A DNA stretch of 64,000 bases from an uncultured Ruegeria sp. (GCF_947504215.1 NZ_CANNGO010000005.1:186001-250000); one strand, 5' to 3'. Shown: positions 26,090-35,620, numbered from the stretch's first letter. Program-made: numbers and translations. Notes: generated by a model not told the origin, from the sequence alone.

Positions 26090-28534
26090 ATGACAGAACT
26101 CCCCTCTTCTGCAAAAGCGGTCATTATTGGTGGCGGTATCATCGGTTGCTCGACTGCTTACCATCTGGCCAAACTGGGCTGGACCGACACCGTTCTGCTG
26201 GAACGTAAAAAGCTGACCTCGGGCACGACATTTCACGCGGCGGGGCTGGTGGGCCAGCTACGCTCGAATGCCAATATCACCCAGTTGCTGGGATATTCGG
26301 TGGATCTGTACAAGAAGCTCGAAGAAGAAACCGGGCTTGGCACGGGGTGGAAGATGAATGGCGGGCTGCGTTTGGCCTGCAATCAGGAACGCTGGACCGA
26401 AGTAAAGCGACAGGCCACGACGGCCCATAGTTTTGGTCTGGACATGCAGTTGCTGACGCCGAAAGAGGCACAGGATTTGTGGCCGCTGATGGACATCTCT
26501 GACGTCATTGGCGCGGCCTTCCTGCCAACCGATGGGCAGGCGAACCCTTCTGATATCACGCAGGCTTTGGCCAAAGGGGCCCGCATGGCGGGTGCCAAGA
26601 TGTTCGAGGATACCAAAGTCACGGATTTGGAGGTCGAGAACGGCAAGATCCGTGCGGTTGTCACCGAGAATGGGCGCATCGAATGCGAAAAGGTCATTGT
26701 CTGCGCCGGTCAATGGACTCGCGATTTTGCATCGCGATTTGGTGTCAACGTGCCGCTGGTGCCGATGGAGCACCAATACATGGTGACTGAACCCTTTGGC
26801 GTTCCCGGTGACCTGCCAACCCTGCGCGACCCCGACCGGCTGACCTACTACAAGGAAGAGGTCGGCGGGCTGGTCATGGGCGGGTATGAGCCCAACCCGA
26901 TCCCCTGGGCGAAGGACGGCATTCCAATGGGCTTTCACTACACTTTACTCGATAGCAATTTCGATCACTTTGAACAGATCATGGAGCTATCACTTGGCCG
27001 CGTGCCAGCGCTGGAGACGGCTGGGATCAAAACCCTGACCAACGGACCCGAAAGCTTTACTCCGGATGGCAATTTCATCGTCGGCGAAGCGCCCGAGCTC
27101 AAGAATTTTTTCGTGGGCGCGGGGTTTAACGCCTTTGGTATCGCGGCAGGTGGCGGGGCTGGCATGGTGCTGGCGGAATGGGCTGCAAAGGGTGAACCTC
27201 CGTTCGATCTTTGGTCTGCGGATATCCGTCGCTTTGGGCGCCCGCATTTCGACACGGATTGGGTACGCACCCGCACCGTCGAGGCCTATGGGAAGCACTA
27301 CACCATGGCGTGGCCGCATGAGGAACATGACTCGGGCCGGCCCTGCCGAAAATCTCCTTTGTATGACGCGCTGAAACAGCAAGGCGCGTGTTTTGGCGAG
27401 AAGCTGGGCTGGGAACGGCCCAACTGGTTCGCGGATACAGCTGCGGGTGAGGTCGCCAAAGACGATTACAGCTTTGGCCGTCAAAATTGGTTCGCCGCCG
27501 TGGGTCGTGAACACAAGGCTGCACGCGAGGCTGCGGTGCTGTTCGACCAGACCTCATTCGCCAAGTTTTCTTTGAAGGGTCCAGATGCGCTAGCGGCTAT
27601 GAACTGGATTTGCGCCAATGACGTGGACAAGCCGGTGGGCGCACTGATCTATACACAGATGCTGAACGACAAAGGCGGGATCGAATGCGATCTGACCGTC
27701 GGTCGTGTGGCGCATGACGAGTTCTACATTGTCACCGGCACCGGCTTTGCCACCCATGATTTTGACTGGATCAGCCGCAACATCCCCGACGGCCTGAATT
27801 GCCAGCTGTTCGACATCACCTCGTCCAATGCAGTTTTGTCCCTGATGGGGCCCACGGCGCGGGATATTCTGACGGCTGTAACACGCGACGATGTCTCGAA
27901 TGACGGGTTCAAATTTGGCACCATCCGCACCATTGGCATCGCCGGATGCCCGGTCAAAGCGCTGCGCGTAACTTACGTGGGTGAGCTGGGGTGGGAATTG
28001 CACTTGCCGGTTGAATACGCCCACACCGTCTATGATGCGTTGATGCAAGCAGGCAAACCGCACGGATTGGTGAATGCTGGCTACCGCGCCATTGAAAGCC
28101 TGCGCCTCGAGAAAGGCTATCGCGCATGGGGGTCGGATATCGGCCCCGACCATACCCCGTTTGAGGCTGGTCTCGGATGGGCGGTCAAGCTGCGCAAGAA
28201 CACAGATTTCAAAGGTCGTGCAGCGTCCGAGCGGCAAAAAAACGAGGGCGTCAAGAAGATGCTGGCCTGCTTTACCGTCGATCCCGACGTCGTTCTGCTG
28301 GGTCGCGAGACGATCTATCGCAATGGCGAGCGGGTTGGGTGGCTGACCTCGGGTGGCTACGGATACACAGTTGGCAAATCGATTGGCTATGGCTATGTGC
28401 GCGATGCGGATGGCGTGACATCCAACGACGTTCTGTCCGGAGCTTATGAACTGGAGGTTGCAACAGAACGTGTCGCGGCCAACGTGCAGTTGGAGCCCCT
28501 ATATGACCCCAAAATGCAGCGGGTCAAACTATGA
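26090..28534 (+). CDS. Dimethylglycine/sarcosine dehydrogenase-like flavoprotein
   Basis: An 814-residue protein of the DMGDH/SARDH family. The N-terminal FAD domain begins with VIIGGGIIGCSTAYH near residue 11, and the histidine in TSGTTFHAAGL near residue 48 is the position used for covalent FAD in relatives. The C-terminal half (residues about 430-814) is a tetrahydrofolate-binding aminomethyltransferase (GcvT-like) domain with GYRAIESLRLEKGYRAWGSD near 664. Such enzymes remove N-methyl groups oxidatively and pass them to tetrahydrofolate. Context suggests a methylated amine imported by the upstream ABC system, possibly after phosphorylation. The last four bases overlap the phosphatase start. 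Confidence 0.85.
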   Translation: MTELPSSAKAVIIGGGIIGCSTAYHLAKLGWTDTVLLERKKLTSGTTFHAAGLVGQLRSNANITQLLGYSVDLYKKLEEETGLGTGWKMNGGLRLACNQERWTEVKRQATTAHSFGLDMQLLTPKEAQDLWPLMDISDVIGAAFLPTDGQANPSDITQALAKGARMAGAKMFEDTKVTDLEVENGKIRAVVTENGRIECEKVIVCAGQWTRDFASRFGVNVPLVPMEHQYMVTEPFGVPGDLPTLRDPDRLTYYKEEVGGLVMGGYEPNPIPWAKDGIPMGFHYTLLDSNFDHFEQIMELSLGRVPALETAGIKTLTNGPESFTPDGNFIVGEAPELKNFFVGAGFNAFGIAAGGGAGMVLAEWAAKGEPPFDLWSADIRRFGRPHFDTDWVRTRTVEAYGKHYTMAWPHEEHDSGRPCRKSPLYDALKQQGACFGEKLGWERPNWFADTAAGEVAKDDYSFGRQNWFAAVGREHKAAREAAVLFDQTSFAKFSLKGPDALAAMNWICANDVDKPVGALIYTQMLNDKGGIECDLTVGRVAHDEFYIVTGTGFATHDFDWISRNIPDGLNCQLFDITSSNAVLSLMGPTARDILTAVTRDDVSNDGFKFGTIRTIGIAGCPVKALRVTYVGELGWELHLPVEYAHTVYDALMQAGKPHGLVNAGYRAIESLRLEKGYRAWGSDIGPDHTPFEAGLGWAVKLRKNTDFKGRAASERQKNEGVKKMLACFTVDPDVVLLGRETIYRNGERVGWLTSGGYGYTVGKSIGYGYVRDADGVTSNDVLSGAYELEVATERVAANVQLEPLYDPKMQRVKL

Positions 28535-29370
28535 CAAGACTGTCTTCGCACGGCAGGCATGCTTTGCCTTTTTCTGATCCGAACAAGGTTACGCATCTGG
28601 GGCCGCTTGCCGGGTTTGGCGCGCATGCCAAACAGATCACCCAAATTGCTTCAGAGATTGTGATGGACCACTTTCGCAATACTCTGGATGTGTCCTTCAA
28701 GTCTGATGAAAGCCCGGTGACACAGGCAGATAAGGCTGTCGAAGCGGCTGTGCTTGCCTATCTGGAAGGTCATTTCCCTGACCACGGAGTCTATGGCGAA
28801 GAATACGGGCAAAAGAGGCTGAACAGTGAATACCTGTGGGTTGTCGATCCGATTGACGGCACGCGATCTTTTTTGTCCGGCCATCCCCTGTTCGGCTTTT
28901 TGCTGGCGTTGTTGCAGAACAGCGAACCTCAGATTGGTGTCGTCGCGATGCCAGCCTTGAACGAGGTCTATATGGGCGTGAAAGGGAAAGGTGCGTGGCT
29001 AAACGCTGACCCGATATCCGTTTCAAATACCACCCGGATGGACCGCTCGATCCTTTACGTCAACGAAGGCGATAAGATTTTTCAGAGTGAACCGCAGCTG
29101 TTCAATCGGTTGATGCAATCCGGGCAGACCCGCCGCTTCGCATATGATTGTTATCCGCATGCACTGTTGGCGGCGGGTCACATCGATTTGGTGTTCGACT
29201 ATGACCTTCAGCCCTATGATTTCATGGCGGTTTCTGCGTTGGTTCACGCCGCCGGTGGTGTGGTGACTGACTGGGAAGGTAACCCGGTGGATTTATCCTC
29301 GGACGGTCGGATCATTTCCGCTTCAACACCAGAATTGCACCAGCAAGCGCTTGCGTTGGTCAACGCGTAA
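28531..29370 (+). CDS. Inositol-monophosphatase-family phosphatase (HisN-like)
   Basis: A 279-residue Mg-dependent phosphatase. Motif one, YGEEYG with the metal Glu, is near residue 88; motif two, DPIDGTRSFLSG, near 109; and the third metal Asp is in LQPYDFMAV near 230. The family covers inositol-1-phosphate, histidinol-phosphate and fructose-1,6-bisphosphate phosphatases. Its place at the end of this operon, coupled to the flavoprotein gene by an ATGA overlap, suggests that it removes the phosphate added by the upstream kinase. A stand-alone histidinol phosphatase is the main alternative. Confidence 0.82.
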   Translation: MTRLSSHGRHALPFSDPNKVTHLGPLAGFGAHAKQITQIASEIVMDHFRNTLDVSFKSDESPVTQADKAVEAAVLAYLEGHFPDHGVYGEEYGQKRLNSEYLWVVDPIDGTRSFLSGHPLFGFLLALLQNSEPQIGVVAMPALNEVYMGVKGKGAWLNADPISVSNTTRMDRSILYVNEGDKIFQSEPQLFNRLMQSGQTRRFAYDCYPHALLAAGHIDLVFDYDLQPYDFMAVSALVHAAGGVVTDWEGNPVDLSSDGRIISASTPELHQQALALVNA

Positions 29371-29447
29371 GGGGCGCTGGGTCTGCTCAACCATTGCCTA
29401 TGGACCGAACTGGTGCCTTTGTCGGGGTCGGCACTTCTTGTAAGACT

Positions 29448-31004
29448 TTAGAACTCCAACCGAAACGTGGCGCCGGTTTCGACCGACAATGCTTCGATCC
29501 GCGCGCCAGCCTGATCAAGTATCGCCGCGACGATGGCCAGCCCCATTCCGGTCCCACCTGCATCCCGTCTGGTTGTGAAGAAAGGTTCCGCAATGCGCGC
29601 ACGGTTTTTCTGGGAAATCCCGCTGCCATTGTCCGCTATCAGCAGGCTGTTTGAGATGATATCAAAGGTCATTGTCACTTCGGTCGCGCCATGTTGCAGC
29701 GCATTCTGGAAAAGATGATGCAAAACGATCTGACCTTGGTCTTTCGATAGCGGAAGGCATGTATCCGGATCAACCTGCAGATTAACCTCTAGCTCGGAAA
29801 ACTCGATTGAGGCTGCCGCAACCATGTCGCTGAGCAGCGTAGGTGTCCGGTCAGTCTGAACACTTACCCTGGCCAATTCACGCATCCTGCCAAGAAGCGC
29901 ATTCATGCGCTGACCTTCTTCCTGAATGTTGGACACCAGCTTTTTGTACCTGTCGCCCGCCATATCCGGATTACTGTCGGCCAGCAGTTCCGCCGCGCCG
30001 ATGATGGCGGTGACGGGGGATTTCAGCTCGTGTGTGACATGGGTTGTGTAGGTTTCGATTGCCGCGGACCGCTCGGACAAAGTTGACGCCATGGATACAA
30101 CGTTGTCACCCAAATCTGCCAGTTCCTGAACGCCGTAATGGGGCACTGGGCTCGGGACTTGTTTCACCCCGCTTGCAACATCTCTGCTCTGTCTGCTGAG
30201 GTCATGGATCGGGCGCGAAATAAGGCGCCACAGAAGCGCGCCAACCAATGCGGCTGACAGCACCATAAAAATCGCCAACAACCCCAGCGTATATCGTTCC
30301 TGAAACAGGAATTTCCGCAGGTCCATTGGTGTTCGCGACAGGTAAACGGCGCCGATAACGCGGTTCTCCAATACAACGGGGTGGGCCACAAAAACCCGGT
30401 ACGAGGTGTCCCGGCTTAGGGAATTCATCACATGTCGTTTGGTCTGATCGTCCCGGTATCGCAGCAGCGTCCCGGTATCGCCGCGCAAAGCTTGCGCAAC
30501 CTCGGGGACATGCGCGAAGGACCCTGCCATGGATCCGCTGCCGGCAATGATCTGACCGGAGTGATCCAGGAAAAGATAACCTGAAAGCGTGGTTTTCTTG
30601 GCCTTCGCGGCCAGATGCGACAGCTCGTCGGATATTTTGGCATAAGGCCGATCAACCTCGTCCGACGCGGTCACCGGGTCTGGGCGGGGGGGTGATACCT
30701 GTCCGTGGAACAAATCTAACTTGGGCGGAATCGGGTGATAGTCCTGCGCAAGAAACGCGATGTGTTCTGGGGACATCTCGTGCCCAACCTGCGGTGAGGG
30801 CTGATGTTCAGCAAAGGCTTTGGCATAAACCTCGGCGAATACAGCGGCCTGCGCCAGCAGACTTCTCTCGGTTTCCCGCGCGAATTGATTGCTGGACAAC
30901 CGGGCCCCTAACACGCCGACAATTGGCAAAGCCACGAGGCACAGGCAAACCATCGAGATCACCAAGGCCAGTGATGGGCGCCATTTTCGCGTGACCTTCA
31001 GCAC
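29448..31004 (-). CDS. Membrane sensor histidine kinase of the exosortase locus
   Basis: A 518-residue kinase with an N-terminal membrane helix (residues 12-34), a large periplasmic sensor region (35-238), a second helix (239-260), a HAMP linker (about 258-310), the HisKA phosphoacceptor H325 in THVTHELKSP, and an HATPase domain ending with GTGMGLAIV. The start is a GTG at 31004, which overlaps the response-regulator stop by seven bases; the next methionine would cut the first helix. Its cognate regulator is the gene just upstream. By position it belongs with the exosortase and the VIT/vWA protein, and may sense envelope or surface-protein state. Confidence 0.85.
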   Translation of the reverse strand: MLKVTRKWRPSLALVISMVCLCLVALPIVGVLGARLSSNQFARETERSLLAQAAVFAEVYAKAFAEHQPSPQVGHEMSPEHIAFLAQDYHPIPPKLDLFHGQVSPPRPDPVTASDEVDRPYAKISDELSHLAAKAKKTTLSGYLFLDHSGQIIAGSGSMAGSFAHVPEVAQALRGDTGTLLRYRDDQTKRHVMNSLSRDTSYRVFVAHPVVLENRVIGAVYLSRTPMDLRKFLFQERYTLGLLAIFMVLSAALVGALLWRLISRPIHDLSRQSRDVASGVKQVPSPVPHYGVQELADLGDNVVSMASTLSERSAAIETYTTHVTHELKSPVTAIIGAAELLADSNPDMAGDRYKKLVSNIQEEGQRMNALLGRMRELARVSVQTDRTPTLLSDMVAAASIEFSELEVNLQVDPDTCLPLSKDQGQIVLHHLFQNALQHGATEVTMTFDIISNSLLIADNGSGISQKNRARIAEPFFTTRRDAGGTGMGLAIVAAILDQAGARIEALSVETGATFRLEF

Positions 31005-31684
31005 TGACAGTTGCCTAGCTTTACCCCAACCCCATGAACGGTCTGGATTAGTTCTGGATAGCCAAGCATGCGTGCTTTTTGACGGATGTTGCGGATGTGG
31101 CTGTCTACCGTGCGACCAGAGAGATATGTGTTTTGCCCATAAACCAGCTCAATCAGCTGCGACCGCGAAAAGACCCGGTCAGGCGCTTTTGTCAGGATCG
31201 CCAACACCGCGAATTCGATACCGGTCAATTGAACCTCGGCATCTGCAAGGGTGCAACGATGGGCGGTCTCGTCCAGACGCAAATCCTGATAGATCGTTGA
31301 TGTGTCTTTCGGGGTTGGTAGAGCCGCTCGCGCCAGAATGGCTTTGATCCGCAGCACCAGCTCGCGCGGACTGAACGGTTTGGTGACATAGTCATCCCCA
31401 CCGGTTTGAAAGCCCAGAATGCGGTCAATCTCCTCATCGCGGGCCGTTAGAAACAGGACGGGCACCGACGATGTCCGACGTAATTCCCGACACGTATCCA
31501 GCCCGTCCATATCCGGCATACCGATATCCAGCACAATCAGATCGGCGGGGTGATCTGAAAAACGCTCCAGCGCGTCCAACCCGGTTGCGGCTTCTGTCGT
31601 TTGAAACCCCGAGTCCTCCAACGCAAAGCGTACGACATCGCGAATGCGGGCATCGTCATCTACGATAAGGATGTGGTTCGCCAT
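30998..31684 (-). CDS. OmpR-type response regulator of the exosortase locus
   Basis: A 228-residue regulator. The receiver domain has acidic residues DDD at 9-11, the phosphoacceptor D53 in LIVLDIGMPD, and a conserved lysine in YVTKPFSPREL near 104. The C-terminal winged helix (about 130-225) includes RVFSRSQLIELVYG and TVDSHIRNIRQKAR. The start ATG 31684 is chosen because the receiver domain begins directly; an upstream frame to 31723 has no match. The 162-base gap to the VIT/vWA gene upstream shows no clear terminator, so all four genes may form one unit. Confidence 0.88.
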   Translation of the reverse strand: MANHILIVDDDARIRDVVRFALEDSGFQTTEAATGLDALERFSDHPADLIVLDIGMPDMDGLDTCRELRRTSSVPVLFLTARDEEIDRILGFQTGGDDYVTKPFSPRELVLRIKAILARAALPTPKDTSTIYQDLRLDETAHRCTLADAEVQLTGIEFAVLAILTKAPDRVFSRSQLIELVYGQNTYLSGRTVDSHIRNIRQKARMLGYPELIQTVHGVGVKLGNCQC

Positions 31685-31846
31685 GGGTGTCTGCCGTTGA
31701 ATTTGCTCTGTTGTGTCGATCACAGATCACACTGCCGTCGGCCCGGTCAAGTGAGACGACGGGCTGATGTTGCTGCCGTGGCACGCGCCAGTTGATATCA
31801 CCATCCAGCCACCACGCGTCAGTTTGCAGTTTGTACGGAACCCCCC

Positions 31847-33934
31847 TCATGCCGGTTTCCTCCGCAGACCGGTCAGGCGCAGGGTCGCAAGGGCCAGAAG
31901 GGTCAATATGCCAAACAGTGTTTGCGGCTCAGGGGTCGAGGACCCGCTGAACCCGGTCTTGGGGTAGGCTGCAGCACTAACACCCGCGACCTGAGGCAAA
32001 GGCACGGCAGTTTTCTGGGCTGGCAAGCCGCTTTCGTTAACGATGGTTTTCGAGACGGCGACAAAGGATGTGTACCGCGTTTGCAGGTTGAATCGCATCC
32101 CCAGATCGGCAATTTGCGTCTTCAATGTGTCCTTGTCACCAGCTTGCACCGCGATAGCGCGCTCCAGATCCGCAATGCGTGACCGGGCCCAGGTTAGCGG
32201 GATAGAGGCACCTTCCGACTGATCGTCTTCAGAGTCGGATTCCGCCGGTAACTTCAGCGACAAGGGCATCGCAGCCTTGCGCCCTTGTACCAGACCGTTG
32301 ATCTGCACATTTGCCGGTCCGCCGCCGTTGTAGCGGGCCAACACACGTACCGATCCGCCATCAAATAGGTCGGGGACGCGCTGCGGGACCACGTCGGTGA
32401 CTTGCAGTTCTCCCCAGTCGATCGAGATATCCGTCAGAACCGGCGATATAAGATCGCGGGCAAGGGTTTCGGCCACATCGTCAGCGCGATCTGTCGGATC
32501 GACATAGCGCGCATAGCCGCGTCCTTCGTCGGCCATGGCATCAAGCAGATAGCGGTTGACCGCTGTCCCCACACCAAAGGCATAGACGCGGGCGTCGCCG
32601 ATCTGCCTGCGGATCGTGCGCAACACTGTCGCTTCGTCGCCGATATAGCCGTCGCTCAGGAAAACAACGACACGCAAGGTATTGTCCGGTCGCCGTGTTG
32701 CGAATGCGGTGCGGATGGCATTGTCAATCTCGGTCCCGCCCGAGGCGCGCAGATTTCGCACAAACCGAAGCCCCGCCTTTGTATTGCGCTCAGTTGCAGG
32801 AACCGCATCGGTGGAGAACTCAGATGCGTCCGAGGAAAACCGGATCACGCGGAAGTAGTCCTCGGGCCGAAGTCCCTTGAGGGCGGCTTGCATGAACCGT
32901 TTGCTGGCATCCAGCGGCGCACCGCCCATGGACCCGGATGTATCCAGAACAAAAACAAGCTCGCGCGCGGTGATCTGATCAGGGTCGGGGATGTTCGAGG
33001 GTTCAATCATCAAGGATACAAAACCACCACGCGCATCATGATGGGACAGGACGCCCGCAGTCACATCTTCACCACCCAGTTCATAGCGCAGGATCACATC
33101 TCGGTTGTCGATGACACGTCCGGACAGAAAGCTTGCCTGAATCGAGTTCTCTGCCTGCTCGGTTTTAAGATCATGGGTGGGGCTGGTCAGGCTAGATACC
33201 GGAATGGCGGCTTCAAGGGTTACGTCTAGCGACACGCGGTCCATGTCGATCTCATCCGGGATCGTCAGACCCACAACTGGTGGATAGTCCGGCACTTTGG
33301 CGACCTGCCAACCACCACTCGAGACATTTGCATCAATCACCAGATCGTCGGACCCATAGAATTCTTCGGCGGATGGGGATCCCGGGGTGCTGCCTTCGTA
33401 GCGGGGCCCGACGACTAGCGGCAGAACAAGTTCATAAGCGCCATCGATTTTAGGAACCGCCTGAACGTAGCTCAGGGTTACGGTGATGGGCTGCCCGGGC
33501 ATCAGATTGGCGATGTTCTGCGTGAACATATTGGGACGGTGCTGGGTCAAAAGCGCTGCGGCCTTACCAGATTCTTCCGCATTTTTGAACGTCTCTTCCG
33601 CCTCGGCCGTGTGTTGGATCTGGGCCTCAACCATCTCCTCGCCCACCTGCATCTGCATGGCATAGATCGCGGCTTTTTGGTTCAGTGGAAACAGGTATTC
33701 CGCCGACATCGGTGCATCTGACGGGTTGGCAAAAACCTGACGAACCTGAACAGTTGCCAGATCCCCCTGAATGTCCACACTCAGGTCCGATTTCAGCAGG
33801 GGCATGTCCATTTGCCCGGAAGCGCTCGTCCCGATGACACGACCAGCAATCTCATCCGCGGTCTGAGCGTGAAGGTGTGATGCCCAAATCTCGGGCAACA
33901 TGAGAAACGAGAGCGACACAATCTGACGTATCAT
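31847..33934 (-). CDS. VIT and von Willebrand A domain surface protein with PEP-CTERM-like signal
   Basis: A 695-residue exported protein. A signal peptide (MIRQIVSLSFLMLPEIWAS) is followed by a VIT domain (about 25-150; GDLATVQVRQVFANP, PMSAEYLFPL). A vWA domain follows (about 330-500) with an intact metal-ion site DTSGSMGG and VVFLSDG. The last 31 residues form a sorting signal: STPEP at 666-670, a hydrophobic helix (LFGILTLLALATL) and a basic end (GLRRKPA), as in PEP-CTERM substrates. The start overlaps the exosortase stop as ATGA, so it is almost certainly the dedicated substrate. It parallels the marine proteobacterial sortase target proteins, but the sorting enzyme here is an exosortase. 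Confidence 0.88.
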   Translation of the reverse strand: MIRQIVSLSFLMLPEIWASHLHAQTADEIAGRVIGTSASGQMDMPLLKSDLSVDIQGDLATVQVRQVFANPSDAPMSAEYLFPLNQKAAIYAMQMQVGEEMVEAQIQHTAEAEETFKNAEESGKAAALLTQHRPNMFTQNIANLMPGQPITVTLSYVQAVPKIDGAYELVLPLVVGPRYEGSTPGSPSAEEFYGSDDLVIDANVSSGGWQVAKVPDYPPVVGLTIPDEIDMDRVSLDVTLEAAIPVSSLTSPTHDLKTEQAENSIQASFLSGRVIDNRDVILRYELGGEDVTAGVLSHHDARGGFVSLMIEPSNIPDPDQITARELVFVLDTSGSMGGAPLDASKRFMQAALKGLRPEDYFRVIRFSSDASEFSTDAVPATERNTKAGLRFVRNLRASGGTEIDNAIRTAFATRRPDNTLRVVVFLSDGYIGDEATVLRTIRRQIGDARVYAFGVGTAVNRYLLDAMADEGRGYARYVDPTDRADDVAETLARDLISPVLTDISIDWGELQVTDVVPQRVPDLFDGGSVRVLARYNGGGPANVQINGLVQGRKAAMPLSLKLPAESDSEDDQSEGASIPLTWARSRIADLERAIAVQAGDKDTLKTQIADLGMRFNLQTRYTSFVAVSKTIVNESGLPAQKTAVPLPQVAGVSAAAYPKTGFSGSSTPEPQTLFGILTLLALATLRLTGLRRKPA

Positions 33935-35388
33935 AAGTCGGTTCCTTTGATGTTTTGAATGTCGAGCGCAGCAAGCGCCGCTGCGTCCAGGTCGCGGCGT
34001 AGTTTGGCGTCCAAAGCCCATGGCGTGATCCGTTGAATGCTGCTCCAGGTTCCGTTGGATCCGTTCATCCAGCGCCAGATCGCTTCGCCAACGCTGGGTG
34101 TGACCTGCCCGGACTGCGCCACGTAGCTGAAGGCGACCAACCACTGGTCCCCCTCAGGTCCGGTGGCCTGGTAGTAGGCGCTGGGAACGCCCTCGTAGCG
34201 GGTGCCGAGGAAACGAACCGCGTAGCCCAGACCGCGCAGGCAAATTTCCGGGGCATGCAGATGCCGCAGCGGTGCGCGGGTGCTGACCACGTTCAAGCCC
34301 AAGGGACCGAACTGAACTTTCCGCGCCTGTCCGCCGTAGGTTTGGAAGTAAGACGTCTCGATACTTGTCAGCGGGACGTCGTCGGCCACAAACCCCTGAA
34401 CCTGACTGGGAAGGATCGGCGGCGTGACCGATGCCGAAACGTCCACCGGATCAGCTTTTGTTGATATGATACCCAAGCTGCCCGCAAGACAGGCCAGGCA
34501 GGCTGACGCTCGGATCCATTTCGGCACAGCCGGTGTTTTGGGCCTTTGCGGTTGGGGGCGGACAGGATTGGAGCTGTAGGGGCGGTAGAATAGGGCAAAA
34601 GGCAGAACTGTTAGCCCAAGCGTCAGCAACCCGATGGCCGAATGCATTGGCTCGGACATGACATCCAGATCATGCGCAAGACCAACAGCCAAAAGCGAAA
34701 TCCGCAAACTGTTGCCGATCGTTGCGCTTACAAGCACGGCAAAAAGGCTGAGGATGCCCACATGCCAACACGGACGCATCACTGCGTTCTGTGCCACCAC
34801 AAAGGCCAGCGACAGCAACAAACCTGACGCGCCGGAACATGGAAGGTCCACCAGAATGTCGCGTTGTTCCAACGTGATCCGAACACCATCACAGATCACT
34901 TCGGAGAACAGAGGTTTAAGTATTTTGCAGGATAGGTCCGCCGACACCATTTGCAGCGGAAATCCCATCGTGCGCTGCAAAACCATCTCGGTGGGCAAGG
35001 AAAACAGAAAGAGCGCCGCCATCCAGAAAGGTGACGGCGCAAAGGGTCTATGGTTTAGCCGCAAAAGGCCAACCAGCGCAAACACATCAACTGCAAGGGC
35101 CAGTGCGCTTAGGATGTTGATGGCCAGAACCTGCCCAAGCAACCGGACCAACGCCGCCAGAAACAGAAGCAGTAAAACGGGCGCTTTTGCACCAGCTGCG
35201 ACGGGCTTGCCACTCAGTAAACTGGCGACGCCAAGACCAAGGATCAGAACGACGTAAACATAGCCGTAAGATCCGTAGGCCGGGCTGACCCAACTTTGGA
35301 AAAGCCATTGCAGCGGTTGTGCCGCCAGAATGAGTGATGCTGCGGCTAACGCGGACCAGGCAAGGGTATCAACGCTCAAATATCTCAT
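33931..35388 (-). CDS. Exosortase with C-terminal EpsI-like domain
   Basis: A 485-residue protein. Residues 1-270 are a polytopic membrane exosortase with the expected catalytic residues C184 (DLPCSGASG), R229 (GNSLRIS) and H249 (PMHSAIG). Exosortases cut PEP-CTERM-type signals after export and may transfer the substrate to a cell-surface acceptor. Residues about 300-485 match the EpsI-like (DUF3485) domain, with HAPEIC at 378-383 and GLGY just after. I cannot assign an Xrt subtype with certainty. The gene is co-translated with its probable only local substrate. A short hairpin lies five bases before the start codon and no clear Shine-Dalgarno is seen. Confidence 0.87.
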   Translation of the reverse strand: MRYLSVDTLAWSALAAASLILAAQPLQWLFQSWVSPAYGSYGYVYVVLILGLGVASLLSGKPVAAGAKAPVLLLLFLAALVRLLGQVLAINILSALALAVDVFALVGLLRLNHRPFAPSPFWMAALFLFSLPTEMVLQRTMGFPLQMVSADLSCKILKPLFSEVICDGVRITLEQRDILVDLPCSGASGLLLSLAFVVAQNAVMRPCWHVGILSLFAVLVSATIGNSLRISLLAVGLAHDLDVMSEPMHSAIGLLTLGLTVLPFALFYRPYSSNPVRPQPQRPKTPAVPKWIRASACLACLAGSLGIISTKADPVDVSASVTPPILPSQVQGFVADDVPLTSIETSYFQTYGGQARKVQFGPLGLNVVSTRAPLRHLHAPEICLRGLGYAVRFLGTRYEGVPSAYYQATGPEGDQWLVAFSYVAQSGQVTPSVGEAIWRWMNGSNGTWSSIQRITPWALDAKLRRDLDAAALAALDIQNIKGTDL

Positions 35389-35392
35389 GTCG

Positions 35393-35410
35393 TCTGGTGT
35401 GACGACCAGA
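35393..35410. repeat. Hairpin beside the exosortase start
   Basis: TCTGGT-GTGACG-ACCAGA is a perfect 6-6-6 inverted repeat ending five bases from the exosortase start codon. In the transcript it would cover the ribosome-binding region. A second repeat, CCGACC-N10-GGTCGG, lies at 35485-35506. These and the rpsO terminator are all I see in the 232-base gap 35389-35620, which must also hold the promoter of the exosortase operon. Confidence 0.4.
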
Positions 35411-35544
35411 TGCGCACTTCCCCGGTCCGAGTCGTGCAGATTTTGATGAGAAACGCGTTATCTCGCGTGTTTTGAGTTTGCTCACCGACCCCGTGAAATC
35501 GGTCGGGCCGCGCGGAAGTTGGTGCGTTTGGAGGAGTAAAAGAA

Positions 35545-35569
35545 TACGCCCGCCAAAATGGCGGGCGTA
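35545..35569 (-). terminator. Rho-independent terminator of rpsO
   Basis: Ten-base perfect GC-rich arms (35545-35554 and 35560-35569) with loop AAAAT are followed on the minus strand by TTCTTTTACT. Position 50 bases after the rpsO stop and orientation make it the rpsO terminator. Confidence 0.85.
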
Positions 35570-35620
35570 CAGATTCTACAAAGCGGGGCTCAGATCTTGT
35601 ACAATTCGTACAAAACGCGC

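Noticed and set aside
31847..35388. Class C sortase system of the marine proteobacterial type
   Set aside because: The target protein is similar, but the partner enzyme is a polytopic exosortase with PCSG, R and H motifs and no sortase TLxTC motif is present; the target ends with a PEP-type signal rather than LPxTG.
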